Assembly (NCBI GenBank): GCA_031553655.1
Contig: JAVBLG010000024.1
Location: 1-42,011 of the forward strand
Length of the DNA stretch: 42,011 bases
Direction: 5' to 3'
Origin: JAVBLG01 sp031553655
GTDB taxonomy: Bacteria > Desulfobacterota > Desulfovibrionia > Desulfovibrionales > Desulfovibrionaceae
This document shows, piece by piece, positions 23,736-32,318 of the stretch (position 1 is the first letter of the stretch; each line of letters opens with the position of its first letter). The translations under genes and the position numbers were made by a program. The notes below the pieces were generated by a model. That model was not told where the DNA came from. It was given only the letters and a program-made list of their open reading frames with translations, and did not search any database.

Positions 23736-23886
23736 CGAGAAGAGGGGGCAAATATCGGATTCTGGACCAAGAGAAAAGAAAACGGGCTTTTTTGCGAAGG
23801 GAGTGTACTTATTGCGGTACTTGACCGTAGCAAAAAAGCCCGTTTGACGCAGTTATTGGACAAAAGGCGCGTTGGGGGCAGCCCCT
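23736..23886 (+). repeat. GTAC-loop hairpin element, copy 2
   Basis: Collinear with copy 1 (a constant 16,836-base offset at both flanks) and likewise between convergent gene ends. The inner stem is a perfect 16 bp: AAACGGGCTTTTTTGC (23780-23795) with its complement at 23830-23845. The loop core 23802-23826 reads AGTGTACTT, then GGTACTTGACC. The TTGACGCAG...ATTGGACAAAA tail and the right end CAGCCCCTA, which contains the stop codon of the oxidoreductase gamma gene, are kept. The outer arms pair much less well than in copy 1. Stem bases differ from copy 1 but remain complementary. Confidence 0.85.
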
Positions 23887-24427
23887 AGTTTTCGAAGTTG
23901 TAGCCTACTTCCAACGCCCTGGCATTCTGCGGAATCAGCTTGGCATAGTGCTTGGAAATAACCTGCTCCAGAGCTTTTTGCGCGGCGGAAAGGGGAAGAG
24001 CGCCCGAGGCCTTCAAATATGCGCCCAGAGCGATCATATTGGCCATTTTTACCGTGCCTACCTCATGAGCCAGATCATTGGCCGGAATAAGGGTGGTACG
24101 AACATTTTTGGACACACCCGCGGGTTCGATCAGCGAAGTGTTGACGATAAGCGCTCCGTTTTCGGCCAGGGTAGGCTGGAATTTGTCCAGTGAGGGCTGG
24201 TTGAGGGCGATTACCGCCATGGGGCGGCGCACAATGGGCGAGCCGATTGGGTCGTCATCCATCACCACGGTGCAGTTGGCCGTGCCTCCACGCATTTCCG
24301 CACCGTATACCGGAATGAAGGTCACATTGAGACCGGCTTCCATACCCGCCTGAGCCAGCAGATTGCCTATGAGCATCACTCCCTGGCCGCCGAAGCCGGC
24401 GATAATGACGTTATTATGCCTGCTCAT
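23885..24427 (-). CDS. 2-oxoacid:ferredoxin oxidoreductase, gamma subunit
   Basis: The 180-residue gamma subunit of a four-part 2-oxoacid oxidoreductase. GFGGQGVMLIGNLLAQAG at the N-terminus and PVYGAEMRGGTANCTVV are the family motifs of the domain that helps bind coenzyme A. ATG 24427 has a GAGGAAG site within the end of the beta gene and overlaps it by 14 bp, showing tight coupling. An in-frame start 15 bases earlier lacks such a site. Its TAG stop is provided by the conserved end of hairpin element copy 2. Confidence 0.93.
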   Translation of the reverse strand: MSRHNNVIIAGFGGQGVMLIGNLLAQAGMEAGLNVTFIPVYGAEMRGGTANCTVVMDDDPIGSPIVRRPMAVIALNQPSLDKFQPTLAENGALIVNTSLIEPAGVSKNVRTTLIPANDLAHEVGTVKMANMIALGAYLKASGALPLSAAQKALEQVISKHYAKLIPQNARALEVGYNFEN

Positions 24428-25226
24428 GGCCTTCTTCCTCATCGTTGGCGGTTTGCAATGCGTTTTTGAACTTGCCCAGAGGGAAGGCCGGAATCATGGC
24501 CGCGCCGATATGCTCATTGGCTTTTACCGCGTCCATACGCCAGTTGGTGGGGCAGCCGCTGAGAATTTCCACAAAGCTGTAGCCAAGGCCCATTTTCTGC
24601 ACAGTAAAGGCCTCTTGCACGGCCTTCTTGGCGGCACGGATATTTTTGGGCGTGTTCAGGGCGCAGCGCGCGGAATAGCGCACACCTTCGAGCTGGGCCA
24701 TTATTTCGGCCATGCGCAGAGGAGCGCCCTCATTGTTAATATTGCGGCCCTGCGGGGTGGTGGTGGTTTTTTGCCCAACAAGAGTTGTGGGGGCCATTTG
24801 TCCGCCGGTCATGCCGTATACAGTATTGTTGACAAAGAATACGGTAATCTTTTCGCCGCGATTGGCGGCGTGAATGGCTTCGGCCAGGCCGATGGAACCA
24901 AGGTCACCGTCGCCCTGATAGGCAAAGACCATGCGGTCGGGGCGGGCGCGCTTTACGCCGGTGGCCACAGCCGAGGCCCGGCCGTGCGGGGCTTCGAGGC
25001 AGTCAAGGTTCATATAGTCATAAATAAAGGCTGAACAACCTACCGAGGCCACCAGAATGGTATTTTCGGCAAAGCCCATTTCATCAACTACTTCAGTAAT
25101 TATTCTATGGGCCACTCCGTGGTGGCAGCCGGGACAGTAATGGGTAATTTTCTGGCTTATTACCGGGTTATCCTTGAAAATCAAGGTTTCGCCGGGTTGG
25201 GCTTCCATAAGGCTGGTGTCGATCAT
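24414..25226 (-). CDS. 2-oxoacid:ferredoxin oxidoreductase, beta (thiamine diphosphate) subunit
   Basis: The 270-residue subunit that binds thiamine diphosphate and carries out decarboxylation. CPGCHHGVAHR lies near the N-terminus. The cofactor motif runs from GDGDLGSIGLAEAIHAANRG to NNTVYGMTGGQ, and PTTLVGQKTTTTPQGR follows. The ATG overlaps the alpha stop as ATGA. Alpha and beta together determine the substrate, either 2-oxoglutarate or branched-chain 2-oxoacids; the subunit form here is the separate alpha/beta/gamma/ferredoxin type, not the fused pyruvate enzyme. Confidence 0.94.
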   Translation of the reverse strand: MIDTSLMEAQPGETLIFKDNPVISQKITHYCPGCHHGVAHRIITEVVDEMGFAENTILVASVGCSAFIYDYMNLDCLEAPHGRASAVATGVKRARPDRMVFAYQGDGDLGSIGLAEAIHAANRGEKITVFFVNNTVYGMTGGQMAPTTLVGQKTTTTPQGRNINNEGAPLRMAEIMAQLEGVRYSARCALNTPKNIRAAKKAVQEAFTVQKMGLGYSFVEILSGCPTNWRMDAVKANEHIGAAMIPAFPLGKFKNALQTANDEEEGHEQA

Positions 25227-26323
25227 AAAGCATTCTCCCGCATGGCTTCGGCTATGGGCTGCAAAAGGTCATCGGCGCCGATGAAAAGGCCGGGCATCAC
25301 GCCGTGCCAGGCCGCGTCGGTGTGCTTGCGCACTGCCAGGCGCACGTCTTCAACCATTTGCCCGGTATTCTGCTCGATAACCAGGAAGCGCTTGCCCCTG
25401 GCCGCCAGAGATTCCAGCAGGCTGTCCGGGAAGGGGTACAGAGTTATGGGCCGCACCAGCCCCACCTTGTTGGAATTGTTGTTTTTATTAAATGTATTCA
25501 CAGCGCTGCGGACTATGCGCCCCATGGAACCGTAAGCTACAACGATAAGTTCGGCCTCTTCGGTATTCAGGCACTCGGCCATAACTTCACTTTTCATGGC
25601 CGCGTATTTGCCCATCAGGCCGCGATTGCGCACGGCCAGTTCGCCGTCGCCCAGGTAGACCGACTTGATCAGACGCGGAGAAGGCTCGTCCTTGCGCGAG
25701 CCATAGCCTTCAACCCGCCAGCTTTTGGCCGCTTCCATGATGTTTTCCATGCTTTGGGCGTCGGCCGGGGGCATGCGGCGCACCGGCTCCTTGATCTGGC
25801 CCACAATGGCGTCACCCAGCACAACCACCGGATTGCGATATTTGAAGGCCAGAGCAAAGGCCTTGAACATGAGGTCGTAGCATTCCTGGGCCGTGGCCGG
25901 GGCCAGAACCAGAGTGCGGTAGTCACCGTGCCCGCCACCTTTGACGGCTTGAAAATAGTCGCCCTGCGAGGGGCCGATATCGCCCAGGCCCGGGCCGCCC
26001 CGGTTCATGTTGACGATCACGCCTGGCACATGGCTGCCCGCCATGTATGAAATTCCTTCCTGCATCAAAGATATGCCGGGGCTTGATGAGGAGGTCATGG
26101 CCAGAGTGCCGCAGGCCCCGGCCCCCAGAACCATGTTGATGGAACCGATTTCACTCTCAGCCTGCACAAAAGATCCGCCCACAGCCGGCAGGGCGGCCGA
26201 AAGCACCTCGGGGATTTCATTCTGCGGGGTGATGGGATAGCCGAAGTAGCAGCGGCATCCGGCGTCCACGGCCCCGAAGGCAATGGCTTCGTTGCCCTTG
26301 ATAAGGATACGCGCATCGCTCAT
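25223..26323 (-). CDS. vorB: 2-oxoacid:ferredoxin oxidoreductase, alpha subunit (VorB/KorA type)
   Basis: The 366-residue alpha subunit. KGNEAIAFGAVDAGCRCYFGYPITPQNEI and MTSSSSPGISLMQEGISYMAG are the substrate-side motifs; NMNRGGPGLGDIGPSQGDYFQ and KGGGHGDYRTLVLAPATAQEC follow, matching proteins annotated as 3-methyl-2-oxobutanoate (VorB) or 2-oxoglutarate (KorA) oxidoreductase subunits. The start is ATG 26323, with AAAGGAG nine bases before it, overlapping the ferredoxin gene by ATGA; a longer in-frame reading to 26494 runs through that gene and is rejected. The complex would transfer electrons from an oxoacid to ferredoxin and make an acyl-CoA. The exact substrate is not decided by sequence. 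Confidence 0.92.
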   Translation of the reverse strand: MSDARILIKGNEAIAFGAVDAGCRCYFGYPITPQNEIPEVLSAALPAVGGSFVQAESEIGSINMVLGAGACGTLAMTSSSSPGISLMQEGISYMAGSHVPGVIVNMNRGGPGLGDIGPSQGDYFQAVKGGGHGDYRTLVLAPATAQECYDLMFKAFALAFKYRNPVVVLGDAIVGQIKEPVRRMPPADAQSMENIMEAAKSWRVEGYGSRKDEPSPRLIKSVYLGDGELAVRNRGLMGKYAAMKSEVMAECLNTEEAELIVVAYGSMGRIVRSAVNTFNKNNNSNKVGLVRPITLYPFPDSLLESLAARGKRFLVIEQNTGQMVEDVRLAVRKHTDAAWHGVMPGLFIGADDLLQPIAEAMRENAL

Positions 26324-26541
26324 TTTCCGGCTCCTTTTTTGCTCTTGAACACCCTTATAGCCAAATCCGGGCAGATAAGGGCGCACGAAGCGCAGCCCGT
26401 GCATTCGCCTTCCACCGCTTCCACTACCTGATAGCCCTGGCGGTTGAAGTGTTCGGATTTGGCCAGCAAGTTTTTGGGGCACACCGAGGCGCACAACAGA
26501 CAGCCCTTACAGCGGTCTTCCAGAAATACAACTCGTGACAT
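26320..26541 (-). CDS. 2x[4Fe-4S] ferredoxin-like delta subunit of the oxidoreductase
   Basis: A 73-residue protein with two clusters of the CxxCxxCxxxCP type: CKGCLLCASVCP (about 11-22) and CTGCASCALICP (about 47-58). It binds two 4Fe-4S clusters and takes electrons from the thiamine subunit. It is first in the operon (delta-alpha-beta-gamma), with its stop overlapping the alpha start. The leader to 26696 contains an inverted repeat at 26637-26689. Confidence 0.94.
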   Translation of the reverse strand: MSRVVFLEDRCKGCLLCASVCPKNLLAKSEHFNRQGYQVVEAVEGECTGCASCALICPDLAIRVFKSKKGAGK

Positions 26542-26636
26542 GATTTACACTCTCGTTATTTATGCCGATAGTTGGCAACCATTAATCCAATTGCAGCCAT
26601 TGAAAAAAATTTTGGTAAGAGGGAATGGGTGCAACC

Positions 26637-26689
26637 GCGGCGGTTCAATTTGTCGTCAGACGCTGTATTACGATAAATTAAACCGCCGC
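26637..26689. repeat. 20-bp-arm inverted repeat between queA and the oxidoreductase operon
   Basis: Arms 26637-26656 (GCGGCGGTTCAATTTGTCGT) and 26670-26689 pair with two mismatches around a 13-base loop. It begins 8 bases after the queA stop, so it may stop queA transcription or sit in the leader of the ferredoxin gene. No U-run follows on the minus strand, which weakens a simple intrinsic terminator call. Confidence 0.6.
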
Positions 26690-26696
26690 CCAATAC

Positions 26697-27797
26697 TTAC
26701 TTTATAAGCATTGCATCGCCATATGAAAAGAACTGATACCCGGCCTGAACCGCTTCATGATAGGCATCAATAATTTGCTTGCGCCCGGCAAAGGCGGAAA
26801 CCATTACCAGCAACGAAGATTCCGGCAGATGGAAGTTGGTGAGCATGGCGTCCACTACCTTGAAGCGCCGCGAAGGGTAGATAAAAATGTCGGTCCAACC
26901 GGCAAATGGTTGTATTTTACCGCAAAGCTCGTTTACTCCCTCCAGAGCTCTGGCCGAAGTGGTACCCACGGCCACAACGGGACGGCCGGTTTTTTTGGCT
27001 TCGGCCAGGGCATCAGCCGTACTTTCGGGCACTTCAACATATTCCCGGTGCATACGGTGCCGACGGATGTCATCGGCGCGGATGGGACTGAATGTGCCGT
27101 ACCCTACATAAAGGGTAATTTCGGAAAAAGAAAATCCATCCTGTTCCAGCGAGGCGCGCAAATCACCGGTAAAGTGCAGCCCGGCAGTGGGCGCGGCAAT
27201 GGAGCCGGTTTTGTCGTCGCGGGCAAAGATGGTCTGGTAGCGCACCTTATCTTCATCTTCGTCCGGCCTCTTTATATAAGGCGGCAGAGGAATGTGCCCG
27301 GCGGCGGCAAAGGCGTCGGCCAAATTTCCGCTCCAGGCCAGTTTGACTCTTCTCTGGCCAAACGGTCCGGCTTCGACAATGGTAACCTCAATTCGCGCTC
27401 CAAAGGTGAACACATCTCCGTCATATACCCTGCCGCCCGCCCGCACCAAGCCTTCGGCCTCGGCTTCCTGCCATCCGTCACGGCCCCTTACGGGGGTGGG
27501 CGCTGATAAAAGCAGAGGCAGGGGGGTCAGCAGCAAAAATTCCACTTTGCCGGAAGACGGGCGCACCCCTATGAGCCTGGCGTGCAGCACGCGCGAGTTG
27601 TTGGCCACCAGCAGAGCGTTTTTGGGAAGAAAATCCCCCAGACTGGTGAAATTGGAGTGAACCACTTCCCCTGTTTTGCGGTTTAGGCACAAAAGGCGTG
27701 ACCCCCCCCGATTTGTAGGGGGAAATTGGGCAATCTGCTCGTCGGGCAGGTCGAAAACATAAGAAGAAAGTTTGAAATCCTCTTCATCGTGTGTCAT
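26697..27797 (-). CDS. queA: S-adenosylmethionine:tRNA ribosyltransferase-isomerase
   Basis: Makes epoxyqueuosine in tRNA by moving the ribosyl part of S-adenosylmethionine onto preQ1-tRNA. The 366 residues are full length. Family segments include FDLPDEQIAQFPP at the N-terminus, AAPTAGLHFTGDL, LYVGYGTFSPIRADDIRRHRMHREY, VAVGTTSARALEG, and the C-terminal FHLPESSLLVMVSAFAGR with SYGDAMLI. ATG 27797 follows AAAGGC. It is on the same strand as the penicillin-binding protein gene upstream, 164 bp away, with a post-stop repeat of that gene in between. No tgt or other queuosine genes lie in the window. Confidence 0.96.
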   Translation of the reverse strand: MTHDEEDFKLSSYVFDLPDEQIAQFPPTNRGGSRLLCLNRKTGEVVHSNFTSLGDFLPKNALLVANNSRVLHARLIGVRPSSGKVEFLLLTPLPLLLSAPTPVRGRDGWQEAEAEGLVRAGGRVYDGDVFTFGARIEVTIVEAGPFGQRRVKLAWSGNLADAFAAAGHIPLPPYIKRPDEDEDKVRYQTIFARDDKTGSIAAPTAGLHFTGDLRASLEQDGFSFSEITLYVGYGTFSPIRADDIRRHRMHREYVEVPESTADALAEAKKTGRPVVAVGTTSARALEGVNELCGKIQPFAGWTDIFIYPSRRFKVVDAMLTNFHLPESSLLVMVSAFAGRKQIIDAYHEAVQAGYQFFSYGDAMLIK

Positions 27798-27930
27798 ATA
27801 TAAGCCTTTGTTTTTACAATAAAAGCATTTCGAACGCCCTGCGACGATATTTGGCCGTCACTGGCGAAGTTTGTTGAAACAGGGCTGATGCGCCCTGACG
27901 CGGAGGCCCGAGGCGCTTGTGTTAACTTAT

Positions 27931-27967
27931 AGCATTTCGTTCATTTCATTTGCAAAACGCTCTAAAA
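27931..27967 (-). repeat. 37-bp post-stop repeat, copy b
   Basis: On the minus strand this begins TTTTAGAGCG, contains the TAG stop of the PBP1A gene and continues AATGAAATGAA to GAAATGCT. It agrees at 32 of 37 positions with copy a at the M23 peptidase stop (6861-6897), in the same phase relative to the stop codon. AGCGTTT can pair with AAATGCT, giving a 7-bp stem with one G-U pair. A T-run is absent. Confidence 0.7.
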
Positions 27968-30382
27968 CAAGTGCTTCAGAAGATCTTCGCCACCCTGGAC
28001 GGAACCGTCAGTTTCGCTGAACTGCACAGTGCCGGACATGGGTTCTCCTTCCTTGTAAGGCAGGCTGCCCTGCATCACTATGCCGGGGGGCATGGTGAAA
28101 TCATCAGGCGGATACTGATCTTCTATTTGCTTACGATAATAAACAAAAATGGGAACGGCGGTACGTCCGCCGGCTTCCTGCCGACCAAGAGGCTGCAATT
28201 GGTCAAAGCCCACATAGATTCCGGTAGCCAGCCAGGGGGTAAAGCCGATGAACCAGGCGTCGTTTTCATCGTTTGTGGTGCCGGTTTTGCCGCCCAACGG
28301 GCGACCCAGCACCTTGGCCCTCCCGCCTGTTCCGGCAGTTACTACTTCCTTCAGCAGGCAGGCCATTATGTAGGCATTTTGCGGGCTGATGCCTTGCCAG
28401 TGTTGCGGATCCTGGCGATAGATCTCTTTACCTTGGGCGTCAATGATTTTGGTGATGAAACGCGGCTTGCATACCCAGCCCTGATTGGCAAAAGCGGTAT
28501 AGGCCTGAGTGAGATTCAAGGGAGACACGGCTACCGCGCCCAGGCTCACGGCCAGCTCGTTGGGAAAATGTGGCTCAAGTCCCAGATCTTTGGCCCGTTT
28601 TATGATGCTGGGCATGCCCACTTGCTGAGCCACACGCACGGTACAGGTATTACGTGAAAGAGCCAGGGCGGTGTGCAGGGGCAGCGGCCCTTTGAAGCCG
28701 CCTTCATAGTTGGACGGCCGCCACACCTTGGAGGTATATTCGTTTATATGCACAAAAGGTGCGTCCAGGAGCATGGTTGAGGGCGTATAGCCTTTATCCA
28801 TGGCCGTGGAGTAAACAATGGGCTTGAATGAGGAACCAGGCTGTCTGCGAGCCTGCGTGGCACGGTTGAAGTGGCTGTCGCCGAACTGGTAGCCGCCTAT
28901 CAGGGCCACCACGTCGCCGGTGCGTGGCTCTATGGAAACCAGAGCCCCCTGCACCAGCGGATGTTGCTGCAAGACCAGATCAACGGGCGCATTTTTGGAA
29001 ACCTTGGCCGGGTCGAATTCCACAATCTGTTCGGTTTTCTTGCCTTTGGCGTCAGCGACGATCTGCTTGCCTTTCACGGCGGAAGCATAAATCACGTCGC
29101 CCACATGTAGCACTTTGCGGGCATCGCGCTGGGCCGCGGCGTGATCTCCGGCCACTTTGGGGTTGGGCTGACGAGCCCAGGACATGTTTTTTATATTTAT
29201 GTGCCCGGTATAGCCTTGCCCCAGGTTCAGCACAGCATCGTTCTGACTCACCGAAGTGACCAGCCCCTTCACCCAGGCGTCTCCGGCCAGATCAAGGGGC
29301 TGAAATGTGAGTTTTTTTATAAATTCGGCCTGATCAGCCTGAGGAATATTTTCAATTGGGCCTCGCCATCCCTGTCGCTTGCCGGTTTCTTCCAAACCCC
29401 GGCGCAGGGCTGCTCCGCCTGCTTCCTGATGGTTGGGCTGCATGGCGGTATACACGGTAAGGCCGGATTCGTAGACAAAGTCTTCACCATATTTGGGCGA
29501 ATCAACGCCTAACTTTTTTATGCCCGATTCATTGAAAAGCTCAAGAAGCTGGCGACGCACCTCTTCCATGTACCATCCGGCCGATCCGCTCATTCCCTCG
29601 GGCATCGTCCAATAGACCAACGGTTCGGCGACGGCCTGTTTATATTCCTCTTCGCTTATCCAACCCATGGTGCGTAACCGGCCAAGAACATACATTTGTC
29701 TGTTTTTGGCGGCCTCGGGGTGACGGAACGGATTGTAGCGGCTGGGAGCCTGGGGCATGCCGGCGAGCACAGCGCTTTCAGCCAGGGTTATATCGGTAGC
29801 GTGCTTGCCGAAAAAGGTTCTGGCCGCCGCTTCCACACCATAGGCGTGGTTGCCCAGATAAATCTGGTTGAGATAAATGGTGAGTATTTCATCCTTGGTC
29901 AAATGGCGTTCCAGCCGCCAAGCCAAGATGGCCTCTTTGATCTTGCGCTGATAGCTGCGTTCCGGGGTGAGCAGAAGCTGTTTGATGATTTGCTGGGTTA
30001 TGGTGCTGCCGCCCTGCTTGGTGGAACCTTGCTGCACATTGACGATAAAGGCGCGCAAAATGGCAATGGGGTCTATGCCTTCGTGGCGGTAGAAGCCGTC
30101 GTCTTCCGCAGCCAGAAAGGCCATCGGCACTGACACGGCCATCTGATCCAACGGCACCATATATCGTTTTTCGTGGTAAAGGCTGCCCAGAATAGATCCG
30201 TCGGCGGCCAGCACAGTGGTGGCCTGTGGCGGATTAAAGTCGGCAATGCGGGTAATGTTGGGCAGATCGCGCGAGGCCCAGTGAATAACCATGGCCACGG
30301 CCGCAAAGCCGCCGAGCACTCCGATCAAAATTACAACGGCTGAAAACACAGCCAGTTTTTTCAAGAATATTTTGAATCGCAT
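27962..30382 (-). CDS. mrcA: Class A penicillin-binding protein 1A (transglycosylase/transpeptidase)
   Basis: Bifunctional peptidoglycan synthase anchored in the inner membrane. One N-terminal helix (about 11-35) precedes the GT51 domain (about 55-230) with catalytic Glu93 in AAEDDGFYRHEG and GGSTITQQIIKQLL (124-137). An OB-like middle region (about 330-460) separates it from the transpeptidase with Ser517 in PGSSFKP, the SRN motif (576-578) and KTGTT (699-703). The 806 residues match PBP1A. The start ATG 30382 has no clear ribosome site. Its stop codon lies in a repeat shared with the M23 peptidase gene. The C-terminus after the transpeptidase is short (about 100 residues). Confidence 0.95.
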   Translation of the reverse strand: MRFKIFLKKLAVFSAVVILIGVLGGFAAVAMVIHWASRDLPNITRIADFNPPQATTVLAADGSILGSLYHEKRYMVPLDQMAVSVPMAFLAAEDDGFYRHEGIDPIAILRAFIVNVQQGSTKQGGSTITQQIIKQLLLTPERSYQRKIKEAILAWRLERHLTKDEILTIYLNQIYLGNHAYGVEAAARTFFGKHATDITLAESAVLAGMPQAPSRYNPFRHPEAAKNRQMYVLGRLRTMGWISEEEYKQAVAEPLVYWTMPEGMSGSAGWYMEEVRRQLLELFNESGIKKLGVDSPKYGEDFVYESGLTVYTAMQPNHQEAGGAALRRGLEETGKRQGWRGPIENIPQADQAEFIKKLTFQPLDLAGDAWVKGLVTSVSQNDAVLNLGQGYTGHINIKNMSWARQPNPKVAGDHAAAQRDARKVLHVGDVIYASAVKGKQIVADAKGKKTEQIVEFDPAKVSKNAPVDLVLQQHPLVQGALVSIEPRTGDVVALIGGYQFGDSHFNRATQARRQPGSSFKPIVYSTAMDKGYTPSTMLLDAPFVHINEYTSKVWRPSNYEGGFKGPLPLHTALALSRNTCTVRVAQQVGMPSIIKRAKDLGLEPHFPNELAVSLGAVAVSPLNLTQAYTAFANQGWVCKPRFITKIIDAQGKEIYRQDPQHWQGISPQNAYIMACLLKEVVTAGTGGRAKVLGRPLGGKTGTTNDENDAWFIGFTPWLATGIYVGFDQLQPLGRQEAGGRTAVPIFVYYRKQIEDQYPPDDFTMPPGIVMQGSLPYKEGEPMSGTVQFSETDGSVQGGEDLLKHLF

Positions 30383-30450
30383 CTATGGGCGATACAACGT
30401 TTTGCTTTCTTAGTAAAGGGGGAAAACTGTATGTTATACGTATTGATGTG

Positions 30451-30485
30451 CACCAAATGCCCGCCTTCCGAGCAGGCATCTGGTG
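30451..30485. repeat. 14-bp-arm hairpin upstream of the PBP1A gene
   Basis: Arms CACCAAATGCCCGC (30451-30464) and GCAGGCATCTGGTG (30472-30485) pair with two mismatches around a 7-base loop. It lies between the flgE 3' end and the PBP1A start, 69 bp upstream of the latter, next to a larger perfect inverted repeat (30518-30590). It could be part of a double terminator after flgE. Confidence 0.5.
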
Positions 30486-30517
30486 CCGGTGTCGGGCGGA
30501 GGGCATTTTTACGCTCC

Positions 30518-30590
30518 GGCATTATGAATCCCCATCAAGTTACAACGTAAAAAGCCTGAATGTTGTAACTTGATGGGGATTCATAATGCC
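30518..30590 (-). terminator. Perfect 29-bp inverted repeat after flgE, probable terminator
   Basis: Arms 30518-30546 and 30562-30590 are exactly complementary over 29 bp around a 15-base loop. It begins 14 bases after the flgE stop. In minus-strand RNA a very stable hairpin forms; the distal side lacks a long U-run, so it may act as a terminator, an RNA end stabiliser, or a palindrome of a mobile family. Confidence 0.6.
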
Positions 30591-30604
30591 AAAGAGGTTT
30601 TCTT

Positions 30605-32092
30605 CTATCGCTTGAGTTCCATGGCCTTCTGCAACATGGCGTCGGCCGTGGTAATAACCTTGCTGTTACTCTGGAAGCCCCTCTGGTCAATAATCATATT
30701 GGCCATTTCACTGGCAAGGTCCACATTGGATGTTTCAAGATTGTTGCTGCAAACCTGTCCGTAGTTTTCAGTTCCAGCCGTACCGTAAGCCATGACCCCG
30801 GATTCCTGGCCAGCCGAGAAAAGGTTGTTGCCTTGGCGGATCAACCCGTCTTCGCTGACAAAGCGGAAAATGGGGATGCTGTAAAGCTCCATGTTTTGGC
30901 CGTTGCTGTAGCTGGCTGTGACGGTGCCGCTGGAATCTATGTACATATTTGTAAAACTGCCCGCCGTGTAGCCGTCTTGAGTGCGTTCCGTGGTGGTGGA
31001 CGAACCGGCATATCCGGTGGTGGCGTTTGTCGATCTGGTATATTCACCCATGGACGGCAAATTTTGCCTGTCCGATCCCACGTCGGCCGCTGTTTTGGGA
31101 GCATTTACCCAAGAACTGTTGTTGCTGGTCACACCGAGATTAAGTGTTACGGCCTGCCCGTTGAGGTTGAATTGCGGCAGCCCATTGGCCAGTGCGGCAG
31201 GCGTCCACGAGGCCAGATCGGAGGAATCGTCTCCCGTGGGTGTAAAGGCGGTCATATTGGTGAGCTGCCCGGCGCTGTCGAATTCCAGTGTGCCGGACAT
31301 GAGCATTACCGGCGGGCTTGATCCCGGCTCGGCCAGCAGATATTCCAACGTCTTTCCGCCGCCGTGGCTGGGGGTACCGTCCAAATAAATTGTGGCCGTA
31401 TGCGCATTGCCTTCGGCGTCATACATCTTTATGCTTTCGCTATACCCGTATGCCGAAGTAGCCAGAGGCGGGTCGGACGATTCGTTCCAGTTGCCGATCA
31501 GGCTGAAATAGGGATTGTCGGCGTTTACGCTGCGATCCTCGGTAATCCCGAGATTCATGGATATATTGGCCGCTGTGCTGGCCTTGGCGGCCAAACCGTT
31601 ATTAAAATCGATCTTGACGGGCTCAAGAGCTCCGTTTGAGCTGCCACTGGTCGAACCCGTGTTGGCCAGCTTTATGCCCGATAGAGGATAACCGTTGGGA
31701 TCTTTAAGGGTGCCGTCCGAATCAAAACGGAAGTTGCCCGCCCTGGTGTAATATTGCTCGCCGCTGTTGCCGGTAACCTGAAAAAAGCCTTTGCCGGCTA
31801 TGGCGATGTCGGTAACCGTATTGCTGCTCTCAAGCGCGCCCTGAGTGAACAGAGTGCGTATGGAGTCGACTTGTAACCCCATGCCCGTTTGACCCAGAGC
31901 CACGCGGGAATTTTCCTGGGAGTTCCAGCCTGAGCCCGTCATGCCCTGCGAAGCGTAGTAAATGTCACTGAACTGTATGCTTTGCTGCTTGTAAGCTACA
32001 GTATTCATGTTGGCCACGTTGTTGCCGATGACGTTCATGCCTTCGGCCAGACCCTTCAGCCCGGTGGCGCCTATGTATAATGACGAGTTCAT
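30605..32092 (-). CDS. flgE: Flagellar hook protein FlgE
   Basis: Builds the hook that joins the flagellar rod to the filament. The 495-residue chain begins MNSSLYIGATGLKGLAEGM with VIGNNVANMNTVAYKQQSIQF, the rod-hook family N-terminus, and ends with SNVDLASEMANMIIDQRGFQSNSKVITTADAMLQ, the matching C-terminal coiled coil. The Ser/Thr/Gly-rich middle (about 180-430) is the exposed hook domain. ATG 32092 is chosen because the family begins there; an upstream in-frame region to 32170 has no family similarity. The ribosome site (GGGG seven bases upstream) is moderate. It stands alone here; no other flagellar gene is in the window. It is divergent from dinB across 226 bp. No convincing sigma-54 or sigma-28 promoter is visible. 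Confidence 0.93.
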   Translation of the reverse strand: MNSSLYIGATGLKGLAEGMNVIGNNVANMNTVAYKQQSIQFSDIYYASQGMTGSGWNSQENSRVALGQTGMGLQVDSIRTLFTQGALESSNTVTDIAIAGKGFFQVTGNSGEQYYTRAGNFRFDSDGTLKDPNGYPLSGIKLANTGSTSGSSNGALEPVKIDFNNGLAAKASTAANISMNLGITEDRSVNADNPYFSLIGNWNESSDPPLATSAYGYSESIKMYDAEGNAHTATIYLDGTPSHGGGKTLEYLLAEPGSSPPVMLMSGTLEFDSAGQLTNMTAFTPTGDDSSDLASWTPAALANGLPQFNLNGQAVTLNLGVTSNNSSWVNAPKTAADVGSDRQNLPSMGEYTRSTNATTGYAGSSTTTERTQDGYTAGSFTNMYIDSSGTVTASYSNGQNMELYSIPIFRFVSEDGLIRQGNNLFSAGQESGVMAYGTAGTENYGQVCSNNLETSNVDLASEMANMIIDQRGFQSNSKVITTADAMLQKAMELKR

Positions 32093-32318
32093 ATTTATAC
32101 CCCAAATTGTCAGCCTTTGTCGCGGTCCGGCGACTAAAAGCCTCGTCTTCGCGACTACCGTCGGCTTCAAAGGTTTTGACTTTATGTTTTAATCCACAGC
32201 CGGCCCCAACCACCGACTGACTCTGTACAAGGAAATTTTGATAAAGTGGAAAAAAATTCCTCTTCACAGGGTGAAGAAGCATAAGGCGTGCCAATATATA
32301 TTTTTTGAAGGAATAATC

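Noticed and set aside
32190..32318. Possible LexA/SOS box upstream of dinB (CTGTACAAGG)
   Set aside because: The second half-site ACAG at the right spacing is missing.
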